Positions 11,501 through 22,671 of a stretch of 64,000 nt of DNA are shown here, in pieces. The notes beneath the pieces are model-generated. The model worked only from the letters and a program-made list of their open reading frames with translations, had not been told where the DNA came from and ran no database searches. The DNA is from Canna indica (lineage: Eukaryota; Streptophyta; Magnoliopsida; Zingiberales; Cannaceae), in contig CP136898.1 of the NCBI GenBank assembly GCA_034359265.1, forward strand, positions 38,401,501 through 38,465,500, given 5' to 3'. How positions within the stretch are numbered: position 1 is the stretch's first letter; each line of letters starts with the position of its first letter. A program made the position numbers and the translations under genes.

Positions 11501-12267
11501 TTCGGATGGGCGAATCCCGATTGTCCCTTCGCGTCTCGTAGAGCAAGTTCGGAGGGCCTTCCTGATTGCTCCCGAGATTCTCTATACTATGATAAGTTCG
11601 GAGGGCCTTTCCGATTATCTTAGTATGTGTTGTTGCCTTAGTGCATGGTACGCTTAGGCCTGTTGATCTTCACCATTTGGGTGTTGGCTACTTTCGGACA
11701 GGTGGTGGCCAGGTGGCCTATTAGCTGGTCATTTCCTTGTGACCCTTTCTTGCTTGAGTTAGGAGTTTTGCTTTATGCATTATATTTGTGTTGGTTTTTC
11801 GTGGGGGTTGGTAGAACCGCTCACTGAGTTTTTTTGAACTCACCCATTGTCGTTGTTTTGTTTTGTAGAGCCTGACTTGTAAGGTGAGCTGGAGCACTTG
11901 GGGCGACTGGAGGGCAGAGGAGCTACATTGATCTCATAGGAATCCTAGTTAGGGGTCGTAGTCGAGTATGTAGTATTGGCATGCACTGTGTTTTGGCATT
12001 TCAGAGTTGTAGTCCCTTGGGGACGTTTATGTAATTTATTTCGGATTTCATTATTGGTGGTCTATTAGACTTGATTTATTATTTTCGCACTTTGTACTTC
12101 TGTTAAACTTACTTATAATGAATTCTGTATGATTTTCCTTTTGAAATAAAACTTGTTTATTCTTTCTGCTATGTTTTATTATTGAGTTGGCATGTGCGTG
12201 ATTTAGGCTATGGGGTATAGACGCGTTTACCCTGGCCGGTCACATGACCCTGAGTTGGGGCATGACA
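8564..12267 (+). repeat. Tekay-like Ty3/gypsy 5' LTR, interior deleted
   Basis: The right edge is clear: GAGTTGGGGCATGACA at 12267, then AGTTG, the first bases of the spacer before the primer site seen in the gypsy element at 19255, after which similarity stops. So this is a 5' LTR whose interior was lost at the primer site. The left edge (TGCATCACCCC, about 8564) is inferred from its inverted match to the right end. Shared features with the other gypsy LTRs are the AGGTGAGTGG segment at about 10262, the CTCACTGAGT hairpin at 11821-11841, and a CCTGGCCGGTCAC block near the end. Bases 9240-10080 are very AT-rich and hold no recognisable gene. Confidence 0.65.
11345..11635 (+). repeat. ~60-bp tandem repeat within the gypsy LTR
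   Basis: Six degenerate copies of a unit containing AAGTTCGGAGGGCCTACC-CGATTA, spaced roughly 50-65 bases apart. Other gypsy LTRs in the window lack this array. Confidence 0.7.
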
Positions 12268-12439
12268 AGTTGTCACATACCATTTTATTATCATATAAGT
12301 TATCTTAATATAGCATTAGTGAGTTTTTTCACATATATATTAGGTTTTTATTTTTTATTTTTTTTTAAAAAAATATTAATGCTTAAAGTAATTAAAAAAT
12401 CAATAAAAATGTTGATTATACCGTGATCTTCATGTTAGT
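12268..12439. other. AT-rich spacer
   Basis: Low-complexity AT-rich sequence between two gypsy LTR pieces. No gene or defined repeat seen. Confidence 0.4.
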
Positions 12440-12670
12440 ATTCTTTGCGAGTTCTTGCCGATCGACGCGTTTCTTCATGTTAGAACTTTAATCGTTGTTT
12501 ATACCGTGATCTTGTGTTTTTAAAACATGTTGATTTCTCATTATTGAGGGCTGGCTGAGTAGAGGTAAAAGGGGAAAGATCATGCCGAAATTTTTCCCAA
12601 TTTCCTCGCTCATCTTGCAACCCGCGTATCGTCTTGTGTTCCATATGTTTTAGACTTTTGGATTCATAAT
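12440..12670 (+). repeat. Fragment of a Tekay-type gypsy LTR
   Basis: About 230 bases closely match 17470-17690 of the gypsy LTR: GATCGACGCGTTTCTTCATG, then ATGCCGAAATTTT..CCAATTTCCTCGCTC, then CTTTTGGATT. It ends where MULE transposase sequence begins. Confidence 0.75.
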
Positions 12671-12699
12671 ATGATATCAACTCCTAGATAATTCAAATT

Positions 12700-13081
12700 T
12701 AGTCATTATAGATATATTGACTATACTCATAGTCATTACACAATCCAAAAAATTATGGTTCTCTGAAGTCTGCCACTATGTCTTGATTCTCTTCTATTTT
12801 TTCTTTTTCTACCAAGTTGTGCCAAAGATTGGGGTGGTTTCACTTGGGCATCGTAAGGTTCTCTATGCTAATATTGCTTGCTTCTTATCGGATAAATTTT
12901 ATCATCATATATTTTTTTATATGTCTCAACAGTGAAATAACACTCACAATACTGGTAAGGGTTAAGACTACAATAATCGATAACAGCCATGGCATGTGAG
13001 CAAGGAATACCATAAAGTTGAAACTTCCTACAATAGCGTGATCTATTGGCTAAATCAATAATAACTATTTGGTATGATGTT
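12700..13081 (-). pseudogene. MULE transposase C-terminus (SWIM zinc finger)
   Basis: Minus-strand translation gives VIIDLANRSRYCRKFQLYGI, then PCSHAMAVIDYCSLNPY and ECYFTVETYKKIYDDKIYPI. This is the SWIM zinc finger (CxC..CxH pattern; here the first Cys of the pair reads Arg) and the following Tyr-rich tail of MuDR-type transposases. The frame breaks with a stop after the YPIRSKQY segment. The preceding residues (SVQTSYQI) are separated from the rest of the transposase by the LTR at 13087-14607; removing that LTR and one TSD joins the two parts in register. Confidence 0.8.
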
Positions 13082-13086
13082 TGTAC
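13082..13086 (+). other. TSD TGTAC (left) of the solo LTR
   Basis: TGTAC lies immediately before the LTR start at 13087 and is repeated at 14608-14612. Confidence 0.85.
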
Positions 13087-14607
13087 TGAAGACGAAATGA
13101 CAACACTATAGGGGGGGTGAATAGTGTGTTAACTAAATTAATTAGCCTAAATTCGATTTTAATCGTTTCTCAATTCGTTTAGGCAAGATGCAATCTTGCA
13201 ATTTAAATTCGGAAGCAATATAAACAATTAAGCACAAGCAACAATAAATAACAATGCTAACACGGTAATTTATAGTGGTTCGGCCCCAATGCCTACTCTA
13301 CTACCTAAGCACACCGCTTAGGATTTCCAAACTAGGTTTACTAGATTAATTCGGTTTCCCTTACACAGAGGACTTTGACTCGAAGAGTCGCACTCTCGAC
13401 CTAAGGCACTTCCACACCCGGAAGTCTCCACCTTCTTATCAAGACCACTCTTCCACCTCAACCCTAAGGGACAACTAAACTACTCCTAGTAACAACTAAT
13501 TTTTACACAAGTGGCTTTACACCTTCACAACAAGACCTAACAACCTAGGTCTTACAAATGCACAAATCAAATAAAAACGTGTTCAAATAAATAGTTAAAA
13601 TACAATCAAAAGAGCTAAAAGATTAAACCAAAGATTAATGGTCCTTTGCAAGCCTTTGGCGCCTTCAACTCGTCAGGAGGTAGAACTCGTATTAGATCCC
13701 GAGTTGAGGAAGAAAGCTAGGCGCTTGCGAGAATATTCGCGGAAGAACAGAGCGCAGCTTAATCGATCTTTGAAGGCTCAATTCTCCCTTTTGAGTGCTC
13801 AATAAAGTCTGTAAAAATCAAGGAAGAAGATTAAAAGGAGATAGATGAGGTATATGTATACCCTCACCAAGAAATGGCAGCTCAACGGATACAAAACTAT
13901 CCATTGCAGACGCTCGGTCGATTTGTCGATCGACCGACCGATCGACCGCTCATTCAACCGCTGCCCTCTTCTCTCTGGTCGGTCGACCGGCGGGTCAATC
14001 TCCAGATACAACTAAGCATTCCCTCAATCCGGTCGACCCATCGATAGACTGACGCAGGGGAAGCAGACGTGCGATCGCGTGATCCTCACTTCAGTCGATC
14101 GATTGGTCGACCGATGAGCATTCTACTCATTTTAGGCCTCTATCGGTCGACCGACCGGTCGACCGAAGTAGCCACTGCGAGTTTTTGGCAATGTTCGGTC
14201 GACCGACCAGTCGACTGAATTGGCTACTGCCAATTTCCTTACCCTATTCGGTTGACCGCCTGGTCGACCGAACCTAGGCTAAATTTGATTTCTTCAGCCT
14301 TTTTCTTCCGCACTTGGTTTTCGAGTTTCGGCTTTCAATGAGCATCAACTTGGAGAGCTTTCTATATGATCTTTGGACTCGTCCAATGTGACTTTGGTGC
14401 ACTCGTCGATCTTCGAGAAATTTCCGCGACGAACCCGAGTGCGACGATCAATGTCCTTCTGATTTCTCGATTTCTCCGATCGAGGACATCGAACTCTAAC
14501 TGATATGGAACCTGAAAGATTTCTTAGTAAAATATTAGTTCCATGTTTGTTATCATCAAAATTGAGATTAAGAGATTAAGACCAAGGTTGAAAACCTAAA
14601 GCCAACA
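13087..14607 (-). repeat. Solo SIRE-type LTR inserted in the MULE transposase
   Basis: A 1521-base LTR with TG..CA ends (plus reading TGAAGACGAAATGAC to AAAGCCAACA), flanked by the exact 5-base duplication TGTAC. There is no internal sequence, as expected from recombination between the two LTRs of a full element. It contains the CCTAAGCACACCGCTTAGG palindrome near 13306 and a dense GGTCGACC palindrome array at 13910-14275. Confidence 0.88.
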
Positions 14608-15900
14608 TGTACCTGGTAGCAATGGTCCCAATGTGGATGCACAGCATGCCAACGACATTTGTGGCGATTCTCTGCTATAACTGTTTCCATTTTTTCCACT
14701 CAACGTAGTGGTCAATGTAAGGGAAACTTTACGTATCTTGAAGAACCACTCCGAGATCTTGCGTCTTATCATCTCAATCAATGTTGTGATTGACAACCCA
14801 CGGACTTCCCTAAATAATGCATTCAAGCATTCCACAGAATTAGTTGTTATTATATCGTACCTCCTACTGGGGAAAAAGAAATTAGCTCATTTCTCCTTCT
14901 CCAATTGAGATATCCATTGGTAACTTGGCTCATGAACAACTAATATCTTTTGCATACATTCATTAAATGAACGTTCCGTGGTTGATCTTGCAGCTGCCCA
15001 AAACAAGGGGACAACATCTTTTGAACGAACATCATGTACTAGATTTTTTGCAAGATGGACCATACAATATCCATTCGCTGCATCTGGGAAGATATTTCTC
15101 ACAACAACTATAATGCCTGGGTTCCGATCACTCATAATACTTAATCCCCTATAACCGGGGATACACCGATAAAGTTCATCCAAAAACCACTCCCATGTTT
15201 TTGTTTTTTCAATTTCAGTCAGAGCAAATGCCACGGGGAAAAGCCTATTTTCTGCATCAATAGCAGTTGCAATCATAAGAACGCCTGGGTATTTACCTCT
15301 TAGATGTGTTGTATCAATACATAATATAGGTCGCATATATTCTCTAAATCCATGCAAGCTTGCTCCGAAATCCCAAAAGACACGTCGAAAATGGTGGGTC
15401 GAAGAACAACTCATCAATTTAACTTGTGATTCATGTCATGAATCCTTAATTCCCTAAGATATGCTGGCAAATCTTTATAGCATTGATCATAGTCACCACA
15501 AACGGAAATAAGAGCAATTTGGAGTGTATTGTACGTTTTCTTATAAGATATACGCACTCCAAATACTTTTTTTATCTTAGAGATAACGAAACTACTAGTG
15601 ATCTTCTCATTGCCCAAAAGGTGCTCCTTTATGTGATTCACAACAAAAGTGGCAGTGCATTGTTGATGGTCCAATTTCAACCTTGCAACAGTACAATTAT
15701 GCTCATTGACAAAAGTCACTATTTGAAATTTACCCTTGCCGGTTGCTGACAACATCAACAATTGGGTTGTTTGCATCCGACTTTGATATAGTGACTATTG
15801 CTTTGGATGTGTCTCAGTTCAAAATTTCGCTTGATGCTAAAATTGGTAGGAGCTCTCTTGAAGCTATCTCTATCAGAAATTATTTCAGGGTCTCATATCA
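14608..15900 (-). pseudogene. MULE transposase, DNA-binding and DDE catalytic domains
   Basis: The N-terminal part (15414-15900) has FKRAPTNFSIKRNFELRH, GKFQIVTFVNEHNC and ISYKKTYNTLQIAL-like segments of the MuDR DNA-binding region. The catalytic domain (14887-15417) has ILCIDTTHLRGKYPG (first Asp), IMSDRNPGI (second Asp) and GYCMVHLAKNLVHDVRSK. The last part leads into EWKKWKQL and MLCIHIGTIATRYM, which then joins the SWIM segment across the solo LTR. Frames change at about 15415 and 14890, and scattered stops make it a pseudogene. The intact enzyme would cut at MULE terminal inverted repeats. Neither MULE end is visible; the N-terminal side is cut by the gypsy element. Confidence 0.87.
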
Positions 15901-15954
15901 ACTCATAAACAAACATATAAAAGTAGTAATTTCAGAGTTCAAAACAAGTATTAT

Positions 15955-16575
15955 GTCTAGTTTCATACTTTCACCAAGGTATGGAATGCCCTTTACATGC
16001 TACATTATTGTAGTTTGGCACAGGGTATAATATCAAATCATAAACTAATAGATACTATTAGTCATTGTATAGTCCAAAACTAGTTTTTTTTTCAATTCCA
16101 TATTTTCACAAAAGTATAGAATGCTTTTATATGGTATGACTATTATGGACTCATATATAATTCAAATATAATCATTACAAATGGTATCTATTAGACTGGT
16201 ATCCAAAAAATGATACCTGAACTGGTATTTTCTCTAATTCCATACTTTCACAAAAGTATGAAATATCTTTATATGGTACGACTATTATATTGACTTATAC
16301 AGAATTCAAATATAATCATTACAAACGGTATCTATTGGACTAGAATCCAAAAAATGGTACCTGGACTAGTATTTTCTCTAATTCTATACTTTCACAAAAG
16401 TATATATGGAATGCCTTATACTTGTATGATTATTGTAGTTTTACACAGGGTAACATATACATGAATACATTAACATATACTAATTGACATTACAGAGAAC
16501 AAAACTAGTATTTTCTCTAGTTCCATACTACACAAAAGAATGAAACACCTTATACTGTTAGGATTATTTTCAAAT
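15955..16575. repeat. ~142-bp tandem repeat in the MULE gene
   Basis: Five degenerate copies, starting near 15955, 16080, 16222, 16366 and 16506. Each begins with an ACTAGTATTTTCTCTAATTC-like block, then ATACTTTCACAAAAGTATGG. The array lies between the DNA-binding region and the acidic N-terminal exon, so it probably fills an intron. Confidence 0.7.
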
Positions 16576-16589
16576 GAATTATTTGATGT

Positions 16590-16948
16590 AGATACAATTT
16601 TGAAGTTTGTGAATCATCATTAATTGGATAAACATTCATGGCGTTTACTAGGGTGTCATCCTCTTCTTCGACTTGACAATCATGATCCCCTATGTCCTCA
16701 TACTAACCATTAGTGAAGTCAAAATTAATGCAATTGGCATCTTCAGAAGTGAAAACATCATAGGATTTTGGAGGAATGATATCTTCCTCATTGTCCACAT
16801 ATGTTTAGTCTCTTCATCGCTTGTGTGGATATTCTCCACACCCTCATCTGCTTCATTATTCTCGTATGTATGTTCCTCCAATGGAAAATATCTTTCAATT
16901 ACATCACCAGAAGTAAAAATTGAATCAGGGAAATCCTCAATTGCCTTC
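16590..16948 (-). pseudogene. MULE transposase N-terminal acidic exon (tentative)
   Basis: Minus-strand reading gives KAIEDFPDSIFTSGDVIERY, followed by an acidic stretch with EEHTYENNEADEGVEN and TSDEETKHM. Acidic low-complexity N-termini are common in MULE transposases, and the position upstream of the DNA-binding region fits. There are no catalytic motifs. It is cut at 16948 by the gypsy LTR. Confidence 0.5.
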
Positions 16949-19255
16949 TGTAATACCCGGGGTTTCTTAATATAAGATTTCTCGTGGTGCAGCCCATCGA
17001 GTTAGGAGCTAGCCGGGTCGAGTCGCGTGATCACCTCGAATAGCAGGTAAAATTTATTTAAGTCGTATCAAAGTGTTAGTGTTTGAATGGATGAACATAT
17101 TGTTTGACTCAAGTTTGGTTTGAGTTTAGTCCGCGGATTGAGTCGGGACTCAAACCGGGTTAGGTGGAGTCACATAGAGGGGTGAGTAAGTGAATGAGGG
17201 GTAAATGAGTCATTGGATGAGGGGAGATAAAACCCCTCACCCAACCCAGCCATGCGGCTCAAGGAGAGAGTCACATGCAGCCCGAGCAAAAGGGAGAGAG
17301 AGGAAGAGAGGGGAGATCTTGTCGGCGCTAAGTTTGCGTCGACGCTCAAGGAGATCGAAACTCGTCTTCATCAAGGCTTCTTCATGATCCTATCAAGGTG
17401 AGTGGTTGGTGTAGTTTTTGATGGGAGGCGGGTGGCCGGCCCTACAAGTTTGAAATTGGGTTTTTCTTTGCGGGTTCTTAACGATCGACGCGTTTCTTCA
17501 TGTTAGAACTTTAATCGTTGTTTATACCATGATCTTGTGTTTTAAAACATGTTGATTTCTCATTTTTGAGGGATGGCCGAGTAGAGGAAAAAGGGGAAAA
17601 GTCATGCCGAAATTTTCCCCAATTTCCTCGCTCGTCTTGAACCCGCGTATCATCTTGTGTTCGATATGTCTTAGACTTTTGGATTGATACTCGTGTTGAC
17701 GCCGCAACCATGTTTACCACCCCGCGGTTTGGCCAATCAGGTTATTACCTTGCTTGAGTCTGCTGAGCCGTGGAAAGGGGAGGGAAATTGGGGCTGTTCA
17801 GATCAATTCGCTGGATCTCACGTTATGTCATCTTAATTCCCACTTTCATGCTTAATGTTAGGTTCAATTTAAATTATATGTTTATTGTTCATCTTGTTAA
17901 TTGATAGCAATTTTAATCTACATTCTCATGAGTATGGAAATGTTCTTGCTAATGCCCATATGGACATGATGGTTATGGTACATTCATCCAAGGAAAGGTT
18001 TCATTAAATTTCTTATATCATGTTAAATTGTTGCTATGTTTATTGCGTGTTCATTATTGGTTTAATCAATGAATTATTTACCTCTTTAATTCGGCTTCCT
18101 CATGATGTTGCTACTCATGATTAAATTTGGTAAGTGTCATTGACAATGGTAGGCCGAGTGCTCTTTTATAGTCGGCAAGTTCGATCAATCTAGAAAGAAT
18201 GGTTTAGGTATCTAGTGGTGACATTTAAACTAGATACAAGATACACTTACTAGGTTCTACACCTAGGGAAACAATATGACCCTAGGAGGAGGGCCGGACA
18301 TGGGCAATGCCCGGAAAATAAAACATAGGAAAACTTGTACAACCGAGTTCTGGTTGTGGTTGAGATGGTCTACTGGGAAGTGTCATTAGCCGAATGACTA
18401 TCACATGACTTAGCAGTTTATAGGGTCTTGAGATTACACCAGCGGGCCCGCTAGGTGTTAGACCCGAGTGACGGAGGGTCTTGAGATTTTGTCAGTGGGT
18501 CACGCTGAAGGTAGACCCGAGTGGGTGGGACTAGCTATCCCTAACCCGGAGGATCTGTAAAGCTAGTGGTCATCCTAGTTGACGGATCCGAATTATAAAG
18601 GTTCCTAATTGAGAAGCCCTTAGGGGTTGGTTTGAGTAGGACGCCCGACCGGGTTATGTAGAAGGAAGAACCAAATCTTCCATATATATTTTAGGCCACT
18701 ATTGGTCGAGCTATTAACATGGATATGGGCCCGAGAGGCCAGTTCATCCATTCCTCTGTATTGGCAAATTGATTACTTATAGGATGTGAGTTTATATAAA
18801 TTCCTTACATATGTTATTGTCGAGGTTTTAAGTGGAGGTTCGAAAGAACCGCTCACTGAGTTCCTCGTGAACTCACGGTTTCCTTTAAGTGGAGGTACGG
18901 CTTGGTGGCATGGCGCGCAGGAGAGCAGGTGTGGGTGCAGATCTCATAGCTGGCAGTTGTTAGTCGTAGTCGTGTCTAATAGAGTTGGTGTATGCACTGT
19001 ATTATTTCTGTAAAAACTTTTAGATGTTTTATTTGGAAAACCTTTGGATGTTATTTTAAAACTTGTGATGATTTAGAACTTGGTTTGATTAAACTGATTT
19101 CAAACAGTTAATAAAATTGGTATTCTTGCTTTTGTTTTCGACTTGATGTTATTCTAGTTATTATTCTATGAATTGTTGGTAAGTGCATAGGGTAGGCTTC
19201 GGGGTACTGACTCATACCCTGGCCGGTCACGCGTACCTTGAGTCGGGACGTAACA
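16949..19255 (+). repeat. 5' LTR of the 17-22 kb gypsy element
   Basis: 2307 bases, TGTAATACCCGGGG to GTCGGGACGTAACA. It contains AAGGTGAGTGG near 17397 and the hairpin at 18858-18874. It sits directly against MULE sequence on the left (flank CCTTC). The other end of the element is missing, so no TSD can be confirmed. Confidence 0.85.
18858..18874 (+). promoter_or_regulatory. Conserved LTR hairpin GAGTTC-N5-GAACTC
   Basis: Perfect 6-base stem after CTCACT. The same position in the other gypsy LTRs keeps the stem with changed sequence: 11826-11841 GAGTT/AACTC, and 48901-48917 and 55139-55155 (minus) GAGTCC/GGACTC. Confidence 0.65.
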
Positions 19256-19259
19256 AAGT

Positions 19260-19271
19260 TGGTATCAGAAC
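19260..19271 (+). promoter_or_regulatory. Primer binding site of the gypsy element
   Basis: TGGTATCAGAAC, 4 bases after the LTR, matching initiator tRNA-Met with a mismatch at its 3' side compared with the usual TGGTATCAGAGC. Confidence 0.8.
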
Positions 19272-19468
19272 GTCAGGTTAGGTCTTGACTACGACTAGGA
19301 AGTGGGTACCGCACGAGGAATTTGCTAGCATGTCTACATGTGGTATAGTTATGCTATGAGATCGGACAACCACGACTGCACTCAGCGCACCATGCGGTTA
19401 GTAGCTTAAATTTTAATTTAATGAGTTGGTTAATATTAATGGTGATCTTATTATTTTATGCTAGTTTG

Positions 19469-20716
19469 ATGGAGCCCCGAAATGCTGCTCTATTTGGTAG
19501 TGGTACCAACTCCACCAAACGCCGGGGCCGAGGCCGAGGCTGAGGTCGGGGCCGGGGCCGTGACAGAGAGCAGTCTGAGGTAGTGGGCCAGGACTCTGCA
19601 GTTGTGCAACTTCAGGCGCAGGTAGCTCAACTAACAAAAGCGCTCCGCATGGAGCAGGAGTTGAGACAGCAGATGCAGCAGCAGCAGCAACCGCCCCTGC
19701 CGGTACCTGTAGCCCCTGTGGTACCGGAGGTGGCGGAATAGGTGGCGCCGCAGGTCAGGGACCCAGGAGCACCTACATATGCTGACTTCATCAAGTTTAG
19801 GCCGCAAGTGTTCACCGGTACAAGCCAGCAAGTGGAGGTCATCGAGTTTCTAGGGGACTGCTACGAGCTGTGTCTAGAGCTGGGATGTTCATCAGAGGCG
19901 GCGGCGCGCATGGTCGGTTTGTAGCTCAGAGGACCTGCCAACTACTAGTTGTACACCTGGAGGGACCGTAGGGCAGCACACGCACCACCTCTCACCTAGG
20001 AAGAATTTAAAGCAGTTGTAGAGGAGCAGTATTTGCCGATGAGTGTCCGCAATAAGCGAGCACGATACATTGAGCTACTGCGCCAGTCTGGAGGTATGAC
20101 AGTAGCTGAGTATGAGATGGAGTTCACCCGGCTCTCTAGGTACCGCCCAACTCTAGTGGCTACCGAGACCGCCAGGGTGAAGAGGTTCGTGGAGGGTCTG
20201 AGACCTCAGATAGGTAGGCTTATCCATTACATCGAGGACTCCACGTTTGCACGGGTAGTGGATGAGGCCCTCCGGAAGGAAGCACTGGTGCCGTTCGAGA
20301 GGAAAGATGGGCTGCCCAAGACAAAATTTGGGTCTCAAGGGTCAGGAGGTCGGCCGTGGCATTCGGAGGGAACTATGACCATCGTAGATCACTAGCAAAG
20401 TCGTGGGCACAGCAGTAGCGAGGGCCACGGAGGCTCAGGGTCAGGGGCAGCGAGATAGGCAGAGTCAGGGGGTGCTACGTAGAAGTCGAACATGCCGCAG
20501 TGTGGTCGTTGTAACCGAAAACACTGGGGAGCTTGCTATGGCCGCACAGATTCGTGTTTCAGATGTGGGCAGGTGGGACACTTTAGGAAGGATTGCCCGG
20601 ACCGAGGTGGCCAGAGAGCTGAGCTATCAAAGGGAAAAGTGCCGATGTCAGTGGGGTCAGTGGCATAGAAAGGTCAGATGCAGAGCAGAGGACCATAGGC
20701 TAGTCACTTTGAGAAA
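19469..20716 (+). pseudogene. Gypsy gag with double zinc knuckle
   Basis: One frame from ATG at 19469: a basic Arg/Gly-rich start, a Gln-rich stretch, then the retrotransposon gag domain (YADFIKFRPQVFTGTS, EFKAVVEEQYLPMSVRNKRA, MTVAEYEMEFTRLSRY, ARVKRFVEGLRPQI). Two zinc knuckles follow: CGRCNRKHWGAC (from 20501) and CFRCGQVGHFRKDC (20554-20596). Gag makes the particle and binds RNA. Ten in-frame stops interrupt it, at 19541 (TGA), 19739, 19922, 19949, 19997, 20396, 20459, 20480, 20666 and 20696 or within a few bases; all but the first are TAG. There are no frameshifts. Confidence 0.88.
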
Positions 20717-21996
20717 TTGTCTGCCCGAGTTTATGCCATGAACCGCGATGGGGCAGAAGCATCTAGAGCAGTATTGACAGGTACTATTTTAGTATGTTCA
20801 TCTGTTGCATATGTTCTGTTTGATCTGGGTGCTACGCACTCGTTTGTGTCTGCCAAATTTGCGGCTGAGTTGCCTATGACACCTTCTTTACTCGACGGGC
20901 CATTTCTATTATCAACACTTACGGGCGAGGCAATCTTAGCCAAATCAATTTTTCAAGGCTGCGAAGTGCTCATCTGCGGCCATGCATTGAGGGTAGATTT
21001 GACACTCCTGCCCACGCTTGAACTCGATGTCATTCTCGGCATGGATTGGCTGGTGGAGCACTTTGCATTACTGGATTATAGGGCTAAGACAGTCATGTTC
21101 AGCAAGCCCGGGTTGCCACAGTTCACCTTCCAAGGAGAGGGAAGAAGCGAGCCGATTGGGGTCATCTCAACCCTTAAGGCTCGCAAACTGCTTCAGGGGG
21201 GCTGCTAGTCCTTTCTAGCCTTTGTATCTATGGCAGAGGAAAAGGGAGATGCGGCAGGGGATATTAGTGGTACTCAGGTAGTCTGCGAGTTCCCCGATGT
21301 ATTTCCCGAGGAGCTGCCAATATTGCTGCCTAGGAGGGAAGTGGATTACTGCATTGATATGTAGTCCGGGGTAAAGCCGATCTCCATCTCACCCTATAGG
21401 ATGGCACCGACCGAACGTAGGGAGCTGAAAGTGCAACTGTAGGAGATGCTGGACCTGGGTTTTATCTGGCCGAGTGTCTCACCGTGGGATTCCCCGGTAC
21501 TCTTCGTGAAGAAGAAGGATGGGTCAATGCGCATGTGCATCGACTATAGGCAGCTGAACAAGGTGATAGTCAAGAATCGTTACCCATTGCCGAGGATAGA
21601 CGATTTGTTTGACCAACTGCAGGGTGCATGATGGTTTTCAAAGATAGACTTAAGGTCCGGATACCACCAGTTGAGAATCCGGGACTGCGATGTGCCTAAA
21701 ACTGCCTTTAGGACTCGTTATGGACACTACGAGTTCCTAGTGATGTCTTTTGGCCTGACCAATGCACCTGCTGCCTTCATAGACCTGATGAACAGGGTAT
21801 TCAAGGAGTACCTGGATAGTTTTGTGATCATCTTCATTGAAAGACATCTTGGTATACTCCAAGAGTGAGAGGAACACTCCGAGCACTTGAGGATGGTCCT
21901 GGAAACCCTCAGAGAGCACCGATTGTTTGCTAAATTCTCCAAGTGTGAATTCTGGTCGAAAAGTGTGGGGTTCCTGGGCCATGTGGTGTCCAAAGA
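20717..21996 (+). pseudogene. Gypsy protease and truncated reverse transcriptase
   Basis: Same frame as gag. Protease: YVLFDLGATHSFVSAKF (D-x-G-A type active site) and [105 protein letters not shown]. At the catalytic FIDD box the sequence reads FIE plus one extra base, so one catalytic Asp is lost and the frame shifts; a second indel follows about 20 bases later. The remaining [26 protein letters not shown] ends at 21996. Stops at 21206, 21362, 21440 and 21629 are TAG, TAG, TAG and TGA. Confidence 0.9.
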
Positions 21997-22671
21997 ATAG
22001 TGAGAATGATATTATAAATGGAATCAAAATAGTATGCACAAAATTTCATTTGAATTTTTCGACGAAAAATCAAAGTATCGAAAAAATTGATATTTCAAGA
22101 GGGTGATACTTTCAAATATGAAATCCAACTTCAAAATTCCGCTATAAATTAGATTCTTTATGAAACTTTTTGAAATTTTTACTGGAGAAACTATATTTTT
22201 CAATGAAGATGCAGTTTCAAGAATCAGTTAAAAGAGATTTTTCAATATTTTTCTAAAATTAACTAAAAATATTAAAATTTCAATGGTATTTCCGTAATTT
22301 TCAGTTATTTTTTAAAACGTTCTCAGTTTTCATTCAAACTTTCATAATACAACAAAATAGTCATGTAAAGAGTGTATGTCATGTTTGGAATGAAATTTAC
22401 ATCATTAAGTCAAGATATCAACCTAGCATGTTTTCATTCAAAACTAAACTAGTTATCATGAAACTTGCTAAGTGTCAATCTTATCATTTACTCATGATTT
22501 TTCAAATTTAAAACTATGGACACCTAACATGAGTAAATCTAAATATGTTCATCAAATATGGATTGAAAATGAGACCTCTAAGTCAATTTGTTGACTCGGG
22601 TCAACTTCGTTCAAAAGAGGTAATCATGAAATCGCCTCTATGTTATTTTATCTTTATCCATAATAATTTCT

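Larger units (their letters stand above)
16949..21996 (+). mobile_element. Tekay-type Ty3/gypsy retrotransposon, truncated in RT
   Basis: 5' LTR (16949-19255), primer site, gag, double zinc knuckle, protease and the first two thirds of reverse transcriptase, all on the plus strand. It stops abruptly at 21996 inside the RT thumb, where the tail of a gag-only element begins. RNase H, integrase, chromodomain and 3' LTR are lost. Gag and protease closely match the gypsy copy at 48509-56953, which keeps a chromodomain, so the Tekay/chromovirus assignment is by homology. Confidence 0.88.
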
